Source: JAEUIE01 sp035430005
GTDB lineage: Bacteria; Planctomycetota; Planctomycetia; Gemmatales; HRBIN36
Direction of reading: 5' to 3'
NCBI GenBank assembly: GCA_035430005.1
Contig: DAOMFV010000005.1
Coordinates: forward strand, 15,259-79,258
Length of the DNA: 64,000 nt
The position numbers and the translations under genes are program-made. The notes under the pieces were generated by a model. That model made no database searches and had not been told where the DNA came from. It saw nothing but the letters and a program-made list of their open reading frames with translations. Numbering within the stretch: position 1 is the first letter of the stretch; each line of letters opens with the position of its first letter. Positions 27,986 through 35,950 of the stretch are shown here, in pieces.

Positions 27986-28094
27986 GCCAAAAGTAGGGCT
28001 TCGAACTCCTAACACGGCTAATCTCAAGAAACGGACATAGCGTGAGTTTAGGATTTGAAGTATGTTATCGCTGTACCCCGCCAGTCCTACCACC

Positions 28095-29540
28095 ATGAAT
28101 CCTCGACACAATCATAGCCACGCTTTCGATTTGTTCCATCCTCATTCACGGGAAGGAGTTTCCGTAGTCACCAGACGAAACTTCCTCAAAGCGAGCTTGG
28201 CTGGAATGGGAGCGTTAAGTGTCCCAGCACTCCTACAACAGCGTGCCTTGGCAACGGAACGAGGCAAGTCGATCTCTAGCCATAAGAGTGTGATTCTTCT
28301 GTGGATGTCAGGCGGACCAAGCCAAATCGATACCTGGGACCCAAAGCCAACACGACCACTGCAAAATCGTGGGCCGTTCGGGGTCATCCGGACGAAGTTG
28401 CCTGGAGTGTTCGTCTGCGAGCACCTTCCCAAGCAGGCGGCGATGCTCGATAAGTTCACCATCATTCGTTCTGTTGATGCTGAAAAAAGCAATCATGAAC
28501 CGAATCGAGTCTTTCAGACAGGAAATTTAGAAGCGGAGCCACGCCTCAATCCTATCGGCCATCTCTACCCAGGCATTGGCTCCATTGTCTCGAAGTATCA
28601 CGGAGCCAATCAACCAGGCATGCCACCATACGTCTCATTCCATCGATCCCGCGATCACGTTGCCTTCGCCGGTTACCTCGGCATGGAGTACGACCCTTTT
28701 CCAGGTAACCTCGCCTGCAATCTGCCGATCTACGACAACGTGGGCAAGGACACGGGACGTATTTCAAGGACAAACCTCTTCCAGGCTGTGAAGGGGATGA
28801 CCTCTAGAGAGATGAGTCAGCGACTGACATTGACGCAACAACTCGATCATCTGCGGCGAGACATCGATGCTAGCGGGGCGATGGCAGCGATGGATCGCTA
28901 TCAGCAGCAGGCCGTCGAACTGGTACTGGGCGGTAAGGCAAGAACAGCTTTTAGCTTAACTGATGAGCCAGCCAAGAATCGTGAACGATATGGAATGCAC
29001 CTCTGGTGCCAACAGGCCCTCATCGCCCGGCGATTGGTGCAAGCAGGCGTCGCCTTTGTCACCATTGATCTCAATTACCATCCAGCTTCGGGAACTTGGG
29101 ATACACATGGCGACAACATCCCTCCCTATGGCGGTATCAGTAAGGGCTTGAAGCCGCTGCTGCCCCTATTCGATCACTTGATAACCACTCTAGTGAGCGA
29201 TCTCCAGGAGCATGATCTTCTCAATGATGTCCTGGTTATTGCCATGGGAGAGTTTGGTCGCACACCGCAGATGGGCACGCAGGACAGCACCGATGGGCGG
29301 AACCATTGGCCGAACATTATGTCAATGTGCCTCGCGGGGGGCGGTCTGCGGCATGGACAGGTCATCGGTGAATCGGAGCAGGATGGCGGAGCGATCAAAT
29401 CGAACCCTGTCACTCCCAGCGATCTGGCTGCTACGATCTATCGCCACATGGAGGTGCCGCTTGACACGACGTACCTTGATACTATAGGTCGGCCGAGGGC
29501 GATTGTTGATGCTGGGAAGCCGATTGCGGAATTGTTTTGA
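28095..29540 (+). CDS. DUF1501 family secreted protein (Tat)
   Basis: 481 residues from the ATG at 28095. A twin-arginine signal (VTRRNFLKASLAGMGALSVP) predicts folded export. The body has DUF1501 hallmarks: LWMSGGPSQIDTWDPKP near the start of the domain, PGVFVCEHLPKQA, GEFGRTPQMG and a GRNHWPNIMSMCLAGGG segment. DUF1501 proteins resemble the alkaline phosphatase/sulfatase superfamily and are usually encoded with DUF1549/1553 cytochromes in planctomycetes, where their role is unknown. No such partner is adjacent here, unlike the second DUF1501 gene at 59225. A small Tat-like frame follows 17 bp later. Confidence 0.88.
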   Translation: MNPRHNHSHAFDLFHPHSREGVSVVTRRNFLKASLAGMGALSVPALLQQRALATERGKSISSHKSVILLWMSGGPSQIDTWDPKPTRPLQNRGPFGVIRTKLPGVFVCEHLPKQAAMLDKFTIIRSVDAEKSNHEPNRVFQTGNLEAEPRLNPIGHLYPGIGSIVSKYHGANQPGMPPYVSFHRSRDHVAFAGYLGMEYDPFPGNLACNLPIYDNVGKDTGRISRTNLFQAVKGMTSREMSQRLTLTQQLDHLRRDIDASGAMAAMDRYQQQAVELVLGGKARTAFSLTDEPAKNRERYGMHLWCQQALIARRLVQAGVAFVTIDLNYHPASGTWDTHGDNIPPYGGISKGLKPLLPLFDHLITTLVSDLQEHDLLNDVLVIAMGEFGRTPQMGTQDSTDGRNHWPNIMSMCLAGGGLRHGQVIGESEQDGGAIKSNPVTPSDLAATIYRHMEVPLDTTYLDTIGRPRAIVDAGKPIAELF

Positions 29541-29557
29541 TCTCCCAGGAGAACATG

Positions 29558-29731
29558 ATGAAGCATCGTCGTCATTTCATCACCACGGCTGCTCTTGGCT
29601 TTGCCGCCATGGCAGCACTGGTGTACGGTCGCATTGTTGGAGCCAATGAAACGTCAAGCTCGGAATTAAGGGGAAGAGCCGGGGTAGAAACCTGGCAAGC
29701 AGTTTCTCCAAAACGTCTCATGCAGAGATAG
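29558..29731 (+). CDS. Short Tat-like peptide, possibly a truncated gene
   Basis: 57 residues. AGGAG stands 6 bp before the ATG at 29558. The N-terminus KHRRHFITTAALGFAAMAAL looks like a twin-arginine export signal, and the mature part is only about 30 residues without a domain. It follows the DUF1501 gene by 17 bp, so it may be co-transcribed. The simplest reading is a 3'-truncated exported protein that kept its start. Confidence 0.4.
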   Translation: MKHRRHFITTAALGFAAMAALVYGRIVGANETSSSELRGRAGVETWQAVSPKRLMQR

Positions 29732-29936
29732 TGACCATTAGTGATGTCTATCAAGAACGGCTCACCTTTGCTGCATCGGTAGTCATGATCTGATTAAACT
29801 CAGGCACTTGCAGGCGTTGGCGCTGCAGAGGGAATGGGGGAGGCAGAGGGAAAGGTGGAATACTGTTTTCGTTGATCGTTGCTTCTAGGTTATATTGTAG
29901 TTGATCCTAACTCCTGCTTCTTCACCAGGCCAATCC

Positions 29937-31256
29937 ATGAAGACACAATCCATTTCTCGTCGCCAAGCCATGAAGGCGATTGCTGCAGGACTAACTGCAC
30001 CGATGGTCTTTCGCTCATTTGCGCACGCCACTCCATCTGAAACGGTACTCCATGTCAGTGTGGGATCAGGTGGAATGGCTGCCTCAGACATTGGGTCGCT
30101 AACCGCCAGTAAGAATCTAAGATTGGTTGCCATTGCTGACGTGGATTCGATCAAGGCAGCAGAAATGGCCAAGAAGCATCCGGGTGTCAAAATATACCAG
30201 GACTGGCGAGTCATGTTCGAAAAGGAAACTTTTGATTCAGTAAATGTCTCGACACCTGACCATATGCATGCTGCTCCAACCATGCGTGCTATTCGTATGG
30301 GCAAGGCTGTATATACCCAGAAGCCACTCACTCAGACCATTTATGAAGCGCGGCAACTTGCGAACGCTGCAGCTGGGAAGAATACGATTTCTCAAATGGG
30401 GATTCAAATTCATTCGGCAAGCGAGCATAAGACAGCTGTCGCAACAATTCAGTCTGGAGCTATCGGCAAAGTAAAAGAAGTACACAGCTGGAGTGGCAAA
30501 GACTGGGGTGACCCCCGTCCACGACCCGATCGGCACGATCCTATCCCACCTACGTTCAATTGGGACCTATGGTTGGGCATAGCGGACGAAAGGCCCTTCC
30601 TTGGAAATGGATATTACCATCCTGGCAACTGGCGTAAACGACTCGACTTTGGCACGGGAACTTTTGGTGACATGGGATGTCACATTCTAGACCCAGTGTT
30701 TGGCTCACTCGGCGTGAAATATGCCAATGCAGTCAAATCGATTGGTGAAGCACCTAACGAACACAATTGGCCACTACACTGTGAAGTAATCTTTACCTTT
30801 CCAGGCAGCCAATTCACAACAGACTCGGTTACCGTACATTGGTACAACGGCAACCGGCGACCCTCTGAGGAAATTGTGAAACTTATCGAACCGCACAAAC
30901 TACCTGGGCAAGGTTCTATCTATCTCGGCACAGATGGCGTGATGTTCTCGCCTTACATTGGTATGCCTGTACTCCTTGGGAGCGCTTCGGCCAAGAAAGT
31001 AACTCCGATTCCCTCAAACAATCACTATCTACAGTTTGTTGACGCAGTCCGTGGCAAGGAAAAGACTTCAGCACCTTTCTCGTATGCCGGACCGCTTTCT
31101 GAAATGGTGCTGCTCGGCTGCCTTGCGACGCGGTTTCCCCAACAGATGATTGAATGGGATGCAGCTAAAATGCAATCATCGAACTTTGCTAAGGCAAATG
31201 ACTTCGTTCAGCGCCGGTATCGCAAAGGGTGGGAAGAACAAGGGATTTCAAGATAA
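29937..31256 (+). CDS. Secreted Gfo/Idh/MocA-type oxidoreductase
   Basis: 439 residues from the ATG at 29937. A Tat signal (SRRQAMKAIAAGLTAPMVFR) is followed by a Rossmann fold, with the NAD-binding region VSVGSGGMAASDIGSL and DVDS ending the second strand. VNVSTPDHMHA and the GKAVYTQKPLTQTIYEA segment with Lys are the family's catalytic Lys region (EKP in most members). Planctomycete members are often exported and act on sugars or cyclitols; the substrate is not predictable. It is monocistronic. Confidence 0.9.
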   Translation: MKTQSISRRQAMKAIAAGLTAPMVFRSFAHATPSETVLHVSVGSGGMAASDIGSLTASKNLRLVAIADVDSIKAAEMAKKHPGVKIYQDWRVMFEKETFDSVNVSTPDHMHAAPTMRAIRMGKAVYTQKPLTQTIYEARQLANAAAGKNTISQMGIQIHSASEHKTAVATIQSGAIGKVKEVHSWSGKDWGDPRPRPDRHDPIPPTFNWDLWLGIADERPFLGNGYYHPGNWRKRLDFGTGTFGDMGCHILDPVFGSLGVKYANAVKSIGEAPNEHNWPLHCEVIFTFPGSQFTTDSVTVHWYNGNRRPSEEIVKLIEPHKLPGQGSIYLGTDGVMFSPYIGMPVLLGSASAKKVTPIPSNNHYLQFVDAVRGKEKTSAPFSYAGPLSEMVLLGCLATRFPQQMIEWDAAKMQSSNFAKANDFVQRRYRKGWEEQGISR

Positions 31257-31294
31257 GTCTTAATCCTTACTAAACGCCTTCCCTTCTCCGCACC

Positions 31295-31345
31295 ATGCTC
31301 TAACTCACTGTCGCGTCAGCAGCATCACAGCGATGCCGCACGCAG
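31295..31345. repeat. Dispersed repeat, diverged copy 3
   Basis: taactcactgtcgcgtcagc followed by agcatcacagcgatgccgca. It resembles copy 4 most in the right half (gcatcac.tcgatgccgcacgc). Confidence 0.5.
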
Positions 31346-31360
31346 ATAAGAATCGTGTGC

Positions 31361-31396
31361 AAAAAAAAACGCAAGCCTACGGAATCACCGTAGGCT
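31361..31396 (-). terminator. Rho-independent terminator of the PEP-CTERM gene
   Basis: agcctacgg pairs with ccgtaggct across aatca, and read on the minus strand the stem is followed by a T9 run (the a9 at 31361-31369). It lies about 35 bp past the stop of the minus-strand gene at 31433. Confidence 0.9.
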
Positions 31397-31432
31397 GTTG
31401 TCTTGTTCGAGGAAGGAAGTCGCTCCGTTGAT

Positions 31433-32212
31433 CTAAACCCGGAGTTGCGCCATACTTGCTTTTATGGCTAATTGCCTCTTTCTCCAAGCGACTACGCCTG
31501 CTCCCAGGGTTCCAACACCTATCAATGCCCAGGTAGTTGGTTCAGGGACGGCAAACGTAAACTGCGTTACCAGACCAAGGGTATCAGTATTGCCTGTGGC
31601 ATCATTCACGCTATCCGGCGGAACGCTATAAAGACGAGAGACAGAATCCCCCAGAGTGTTTTCAGCATCAAATTGAGTAGTGGTGCCAGCGCCGAAATTT
31701 CTTACATCCATGAGCAAGTTTCCCAAAGCTGGATCATACAGGAAGGGTGTTTGGAGCGTGATTACAATATCAAAGTTATGTGGCGGGCCGCCTGTATTTG
31801 TTGAGGACAGGGTCAAGGCACCGTTATAAACCATGCTGTCATCACTGCCCACATTGCTGGCAAACGTTGAGCTGAGGCCGTCTGGTAATGCGGAAGTAGT
31901 AGAGAGATTGATCTGCATACTCGGTAAGGTGGTACTGAAGGCGGAACCAAATGTAATGTCAGTGCGAAAACTGATAGCAGTAATGAGAGCTGGCCCACCG
32001 AAAGAACTGAATTGCGAGGATGCGTATACCTGTTGAACGCGTTGACTGGTACGCCCAAAATCACTGATGTTAAATGGCGCACCGTTATTGAGATTTCCCT
32101 CAACGTTAGCCAGGGCATTGGGCACTACCACATTTTGGGCGGGAGCTAGGCCCGGCATGCTAACAAGCGCCAGGCAGCCTAACATTCCTACCAACTTTCT
32201 TCGCAGCTTCAT
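31433..32212 (-). CDS. PEP-CTERM sorting domain protein
   Basis: 259 residues from the ATG at 32212. An N-terminal signal peptide (KLVGMLGCLALVSMPGLAPA) and a beta-rich body (about residues 30-220) precede a C-terminal PEP-CTERM tripartite signal. This consists of VPEPTTWALIG, a hydrophobic helix, and an Arg-containing cluster (AWRKRQ). PEP-CTERM proteins are cut by exosortase and linked to the envelope or matrix. No exosortase gene is in the window. A longer start at 32269 is unlikely because the signal peptide would be internal. Confidence 0.88.
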   Translation of the reverse strand: MKLRRKLVGMLGCLALVSMPGLAPAQNVVVPNALANVEGNLNNGAPFNISDFGRTSQRVQQVYASSQFSSFGGPALITAISFRTDITFGSAFSTTLPSMQINLSTTSALPDGLSSTFASNVGSDDSMVYNGALTLSSTNTGGPPHNFDIVITLQTPFLYDPALGNLLMDVRNFGAGTTTQFDAENTLGDSVSRLYSVPPDSVNDATGNTDTLGLVTQFTFAVPEPTTWALIGVGTLGAGVVAWRKRQLAIKASMAQLRV

Positions 32213-32421
32213 TTGATTGCAAGCTTGGATGACTAGGTGTGTAACATGGAGGAGTGTCGATTTAAGCATGTGAACAAAACAGAGTCAAACTTATTCTTAA
32301 AGCTTCGTGTTTCTGAAGCTCCGAGCACATCATAACTGAGTGCCTAACCGTTTATGAATCTGACACTACCCCGCAGAACCTTCCACATTCCTGCCAATTC
32401 CCTCCTCCTTATTCCACACAG

Positions 32422-32470
32422 CCCTGTAACTGTCATCCTACGTAAGCTGCATCACATCGATGCCGCACGC
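32422..32470. repeat. Dispersed repeat, copy 4
   Basis: ccctgtaactgtcatcctac followed by gtaagctgcatcacatcgat and gccgcacgc. It lies at the left boundary of the helicase fragment, so it may mark a recombination joint. Confidence 0.7.
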
Positions 32471-32484
32471 ACCTGGACCTAGCT

Positions 32485-32964
32485 TTGGTAACCGATTGTT
32501 CAAGAAATGACTTGATATTCAACGATCTGTTGAAAGCGATTAAAGCTGGCAAATCACCAATATTGCTGACTGAACGCACTGGTCATCTTGATGAGTTTGC
32601 AACACGCTTGAATGGACTTGTGAAAAATGTAATCGTCATGAAGGGGGGCATGGGAGTCAAGCAAAGACGTTCTATCGCTGAGCAACGGGTGTCAATTCCT
32701 GATGTTGAGGAAAGAGTGCTGCTGGCTACCGGTCGTTACATAGGTGAGGGGTTCGACGATGCCAGGCTTGGTACCTTGTTCCTAGCGCTACCAATATCAT
32801 GGCGTGGAACTCTCCAGCAATACTTTGGGCGATTACACCGTTTACATGACAACAAGCGAGAAGTGATTGTCTACGACTATTTGGACACCTTTTCCCCTGT
32901 ATTGAAGAGCATGTACCGGAAGCGAGTCAAAGGCTATCAGGCCATTGGTTACGAAGTTCAGTAA
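32485..32964 (+). pseudogene. C-terminal fragment of a superfamily 2 helicase
   Basis: 159 codons from a TTG with no upstream domain. It holds helicase motifs of RecA domain 2: LLTERTGHLDEF, LLATGRYIGEGFDDARLGTL and QQYFGRLHR (motif VI with Arg fingers). The N-terminal Walker A/B half is absent. It begins right after repeat copy 4, so the 5' part was probably removed at the junction. It converges on the nuclease pseudogene, whose stop codon begins at the next base. Confidence 0.75.
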
Positions 32965-34005
32965 TCAGGAGTCTTTGCGGTTGCTTACCTTGGTGATCTG
33001 TGATTGTGCAAAACTCACTGCTTGGTGCAGTCGTTTTTCTAAGACTGGACGAGGCGGCAGTTCGGTGAGGTACGTCGCTATTCGAATGCCGCTCTTATCC
33101 AGTTGCAACAACTCGATTTGTTCCGCCTTCTTGTCTGAGCAGATTGAAGCCCAAGGGACGTTCTTCACCTGGCTGCATTTCGTGTTTTTCCAGCCACCTC
33201 AAGTAGAGTTCCATTTGTCCCTTATCACCGGCCTGTAGTTTCCCCAATTTCAGCTCAACAGCAACCAAGCGGCGAATTATGCGATGGTAAAATAGTAAAT
33301 CGAGATAATAGTCCTCTCCATCAATCACAATTCTCTTTTGTCGAGCGACAAAACTAAAGCCAGCACCAAGTTCAAGCATGAACTGTTCAATCTCTCGGAG
33401 TATTGCTGACTCTAAATCGGCTTCGGTGTATGCTCCCTTCAATCCCAGAAAATGGAGCAAGTATTGATCACGAAACACGAGGTCTGCTGACAACAGATCA
33501 TCATGGCGAAGCTTTGAGAGTTCCTGTTTAGCCAATGCTTCTGGCTTCTTTGAGAGCGCTGTTCGCTCGAAAAGCATGCCCTGTATTTTGGCTCGAAGTG
33601 TTCGGACGCTCCACCGTTCAACTCGACAAAGCTCTGCGTAAAACTCACGTTTCAACGGATCATCGATTGGGTTGATTTCAACAAAGTGGCTCCATCCTAA
33701 TTGTCTCGACAGTGTCGAGACAATTCGATGATCCGGAAACATCTCGGCAAATCGAACCATGCGGAAAAGGTTAGGTCTGGAAAAACCGTCACCGAATTCA
33801 GAAGTTAAAGCAGTGGCCAACGTTGGGATCACTGCCTCACCATAGTCTGCTCTTTTGGGCATTGAGTATTTCGGTGTGAATGCGTCTACCAATTTCCCAA
33901 TACAGCATCACCAGCGTCGAGTTTACTGCTTGTGCGACCCGTTCTTTAGTTTCTCGGATCAGAGACTGAATATCGGTCAACAACGAGCCACTCTTTGTAG
34001 CTGTC
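32965..34005 (-). pseudogene. DUF1016-type PDDEXK nuclease, frameshifted
   Basis: Minus-strand sequence reconstructs most of a YhcG/DUF1016 protein: LLTDIQSLIRETKERVAQAV (near 33980), GFSRPNLFRMVRFAEMFPDH, SHFVEINPIDDPLKREFYAE, then the nuclease core IDGEDYYLDLLFYHR and LVAVELKLGK, and LLQLDKSGIRIATYLTELPP. Two frameshifts break it: an extra base in the A-run at 33853-33856, and an apparent 2-base loss near 33137-33142 where CTGTGC became CTGC. A third shift may lie near 33986, ahead of SYKEWL. No start codon is preserved. DUF1016 nucleases are typical of defence islands and mobile elements. Confidence 0.8.
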
Positions 34006-34449
34006 AGCTGGTGTCAGTAATAGAACCCTTCTGTTTTGATGTTTTTCTAGCGATGGCAATGCCCCCAAACTGAGTACGAAAATAGAAAGTGAACGGCGGG
34101 ATCAAGCCATTCTACTAACGGCAAACAGCACTGCAGATTCCAAAATTTGTAGGCATCCACCATTGATGAGCGATGGAGATTAGCAAGGAAGTATCATTCT
34201 ACTGTTCAAAAGGCTACTACCGTCGACTACCGTTTTTCAAACTGCAATACCGCTAATACACGCTTGTTTTTGCATTTCTTTGCATCAGTTTGCAATGCTT
34301 ATTTTCAATCGCTATAATGCGTAAAATCACTGGTTTTCAGGTTGAAATTACGTTTTTAACGTGGAGCCTTTTGAGCGTTTCGTAAAGCGGGGGTCGTGGG
34401 TTCAAATCCCACGGGCGGCTTTGGTCCTAACTGATCAAATCACAATATG
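34006..34449. other. Gene-free interval with tRNA fragment
   Basis: About 440 bp between the nuclease pseudogene and the cupin gene. It is A/T-rich with repeated tttgcat words (34265-34300) and contains the tRNA-Thr 3' fragment listed separately. I see no gene. Confidence 0.5.
34379..34420 (+). other. 3' part of tRNA-Thr(CGU), likely attachment-site remnant
   Basis: From the anticodon loop onward the sequence fits a tRNA: loop ttcgtaa (anticodon CGT), 3' stem agcgg, variable gggtc, T-arm gtggg-ttcaaat-cccac, acceptor strand gggcggc and discriminator t. The 5' half does not fit: no D-arm, and no pairing partner for the anticodon or acceptor stems. Tyrosine integrases commonly target the 3' half of tRNA genes starting at the anticodon loop, so this looks like one att copy left by an integrated element. 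No integrase gene is visible. Confidence 0.65.
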
Positions 34450-34770
34450 TTACGATTTCAACAGCAACAGCAGCATGCAAACTGGTGTTTGAGCGAGAAT
34501 ACTGTGAGGTAGTCGCACTGGCATGTGTATCCAAGTGCCAACTGATGCCGTTACCTTATCCTGGCCAAGGACGACATCGGCGTTGCCTTTGAGAAAATGA
34601 ATGATCGCCGGCGTCGATGCAGTATGTTCTGAAAGTTCCTGGCCAGCAGCAAATCCAAATAACACTGCCTTCAGACGCTCATCCTGATATATCGTGTGGC
34701 TGAGTATTCCGTTTACCGGAGGTTCGATCTCGACATCCAGATTCTTCAAAAGGGTGTATGCGTTCATCAT
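34450..34770 (-). CDS. Small cupin-domain protein
   Basis: 106 residues from the ATG at 34770, preceded by AGGAG at 5 bp spacing. It is a single-domain cupin with KAVLFGFAAGQELSEHTAS (motif 1, His present) and LPHSILAQTP (motif 2, His). FLKGNADVVLG lies between them. Metal binding is likely but the residue set is not complete for a known enzyme. It is the last gene of the napD-napA-napB-like minus-strand run, 58 bp after the preceding gene. Small cupins near heme and molybdenum enzymes can be sensors or detoxifiers; the role here is unknown. Confidence 0.75.
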   Translation of the reverse strand: MMNAYTLLKNLDVEIEPPVNGILSHTIYQDERLKAVLFGFAAGQELSEHTASTPAIIHFLKGNADVVLGQDKVTASVGTWIHMPVRLPHSILAQTPVCMLLLLLKS

Positions 34771-34827
34771 TTCGTCTCCTGGTGTCTGGTGGCAATGGTA
34801 TGGCATCATCACTTTCGGTATATCTCG

Positions 34828-35148
34828 TTAGATCAAACAGGCCCGATCGAGAGATCTCTGCATCATGCGAACCAACTTTACTCCCAAGGCCTGATGCAAT
34901 AACGTGTCGCACCATTCCTGGTCTTCAAAGCGATAGCGTATCTGAACTGCACGCACCTCACCCGTCATCATCTTCTCGCGTGCGAGAGGCAGATCTATGG
35001 GGTTTTCGCCTACATGATCACTCGGTGATTGTTTCTCATGCACACTGATAATCTCGGCATATGTCGCCAGATCCTTGAAGTACTGATCCAGCGTAGCTGA
35101 GTCTAACAGTTTGTCCCAGATGGCCGGCAACGGTTCCAATTGGTTCAT
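34828..35148 (-). CDS. Hypothetical protein in the nap operon
   Basis: 106 residues, soluble, no signal peptide. It has an acidic N-terminus (LEPLPAIWDKLLDSATLDQY) and a basic segment (VQIRYRFEDQEWCDTLL). Its start overlaps the tetraheme cytochrome stop by 4 bp (ATGA), so it is translationally coupled. I recognise no family. Position between the cytochrome and the cupin suggests a role in the nitrate reductase system, such as assembly or regulation, but this is only contextual. Confidence 0.7.
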   Translation of the reverse strand: MNQLEPLPAIWDKLLDSATLDQYFKDLATYAEIISVHEKQSPSDHVGENPIDLPLAREKMMTGEVRAVQIRYRFEDQEWCDTLLHQALGVKLVRMMQRSLDRACLI

Positions 35149-35948
35149 GGCTGCCCTTTCTGAAAATCAACTTGATCCAAGGCGGCAGAGGGTGCATGGC
35201 ACTGGGTACAGTTGGTGAGCCAGGGATGTGTTGTGCGAATGCCGGCCCGGGCGACTAAGCCATGGCAACTGGTGCAATCCTGCCGCATCCAGGTAGTGTG
35301 CGGTATGGTCGGCGGCGCTCCGGGCCAGGCGCGAGTGCCCGGACCGGCGCGTTTCGTGCCTTCGAAGTCATTCTCACTGAGGAAATGCCTAACGAGTGCA
35401 GATTCTGAACGGTTCTCTTCGACATGACATTGGGTGCAATTGGTGTAATGCGGATGACTGACTTTGGTAGCAATCCGATCACCCACTTTGATGCCTTCCG
35501 CATGACAAGCCAGGCAGTTAGAGACCTGTGGTTGGTTAATAGCATGGGGAATCACTGGAGGGGCTGAGTCATAGGCTCGATTGCGAGTTCGATCAGCCAA
35601 TGCCACTTGCTTCATTTCATCGGTACGAATGACAGGATCGAAAGGGCCTGGCTTGGCGAAACTCAACTTGCTGAGATCGGAGGACCAGCCACTATTGGCC
35701 TTGAGTTTGGCATTCGGCAACTCACTGTACGTGACAGCCTCTGGCACGTCACTCAAATTGATGCTCGCTTCAGCTCGTGTTTTCTCCAGCGGCAAAGGCT
35801 CGTTGATGCCTCGAAGAAAGCCCACGAGAGTAATGCCCAACGCGATCACGACGAACAGAACCACATACCGTTGCAGGATACCCGGCATGATCGCCGTGGC
35901 ATCTCGTGGCAAGGCCTCATGAGAATCAGGCGGATGGGAGTGTTGCAT
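35145..35948 (-). CDS. napB: Tetraheme NapB-like cytochrome, internally duplicated
   Basis: 267 residues from the ATG at 35948. One membrane anchor spans about 28-47 and the rest is periplasmic. There are four c-type heme sites: CLACH 145-149, CTQCH 171-175, CTSCH 225-229, CTQCH 247-251. The first pair follows PPVIPHAINQ and the second pair PPTIPHTTW. This is the NapB layout (PP.IPH...C..CH...H....C.QCH) repeated twice. NapB normally has two hemes and passes electrons to NapA. The next gene upstream is napA, 2 bp away, which supports the role. The N-terminal anchor and doubled heme module are unusual. Confidence 0.88.
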   Translation of the reverse strand: MQHSHPPDSHEALPRDATAIMPGILQRYVVLFVVIALGITLVGFLRGINEPLPLEKTRAEASINLSDVPEAVTYSELPNAKLKANSGWSSDLSKLSFAKPGPFDPVIRTDEMKQVALADRTRNRAYDSAPPVIPHAINQPQVSNCLACHAEGIKVGDRIATKVSHPHYTNCTQCHVEENRSESALVRHFLSENDFEGTKRAGPGTRAWPGAPPTIPHTTWMRQDCTSCHGLVARAGIRTTHPWLTNCTQCHAPSAALDQVDFQKGQP

Positions 35949-35950
35949 GA

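Noticed and set aside
34260..34310. CRISPR-like repetition of tttgcat words
   Set aside because: Only a few short words at irregular spacing; no direct repeats of 24 bp or more and no spacers.
34340..34420. Complete tRNA gene at 34.34-34.42 kb
   Set aside because: Only the part from the anticodon loop to the discriminator fits; no D-arm, 5' acceptor strand or 5' anticodon stem can be found upstream.
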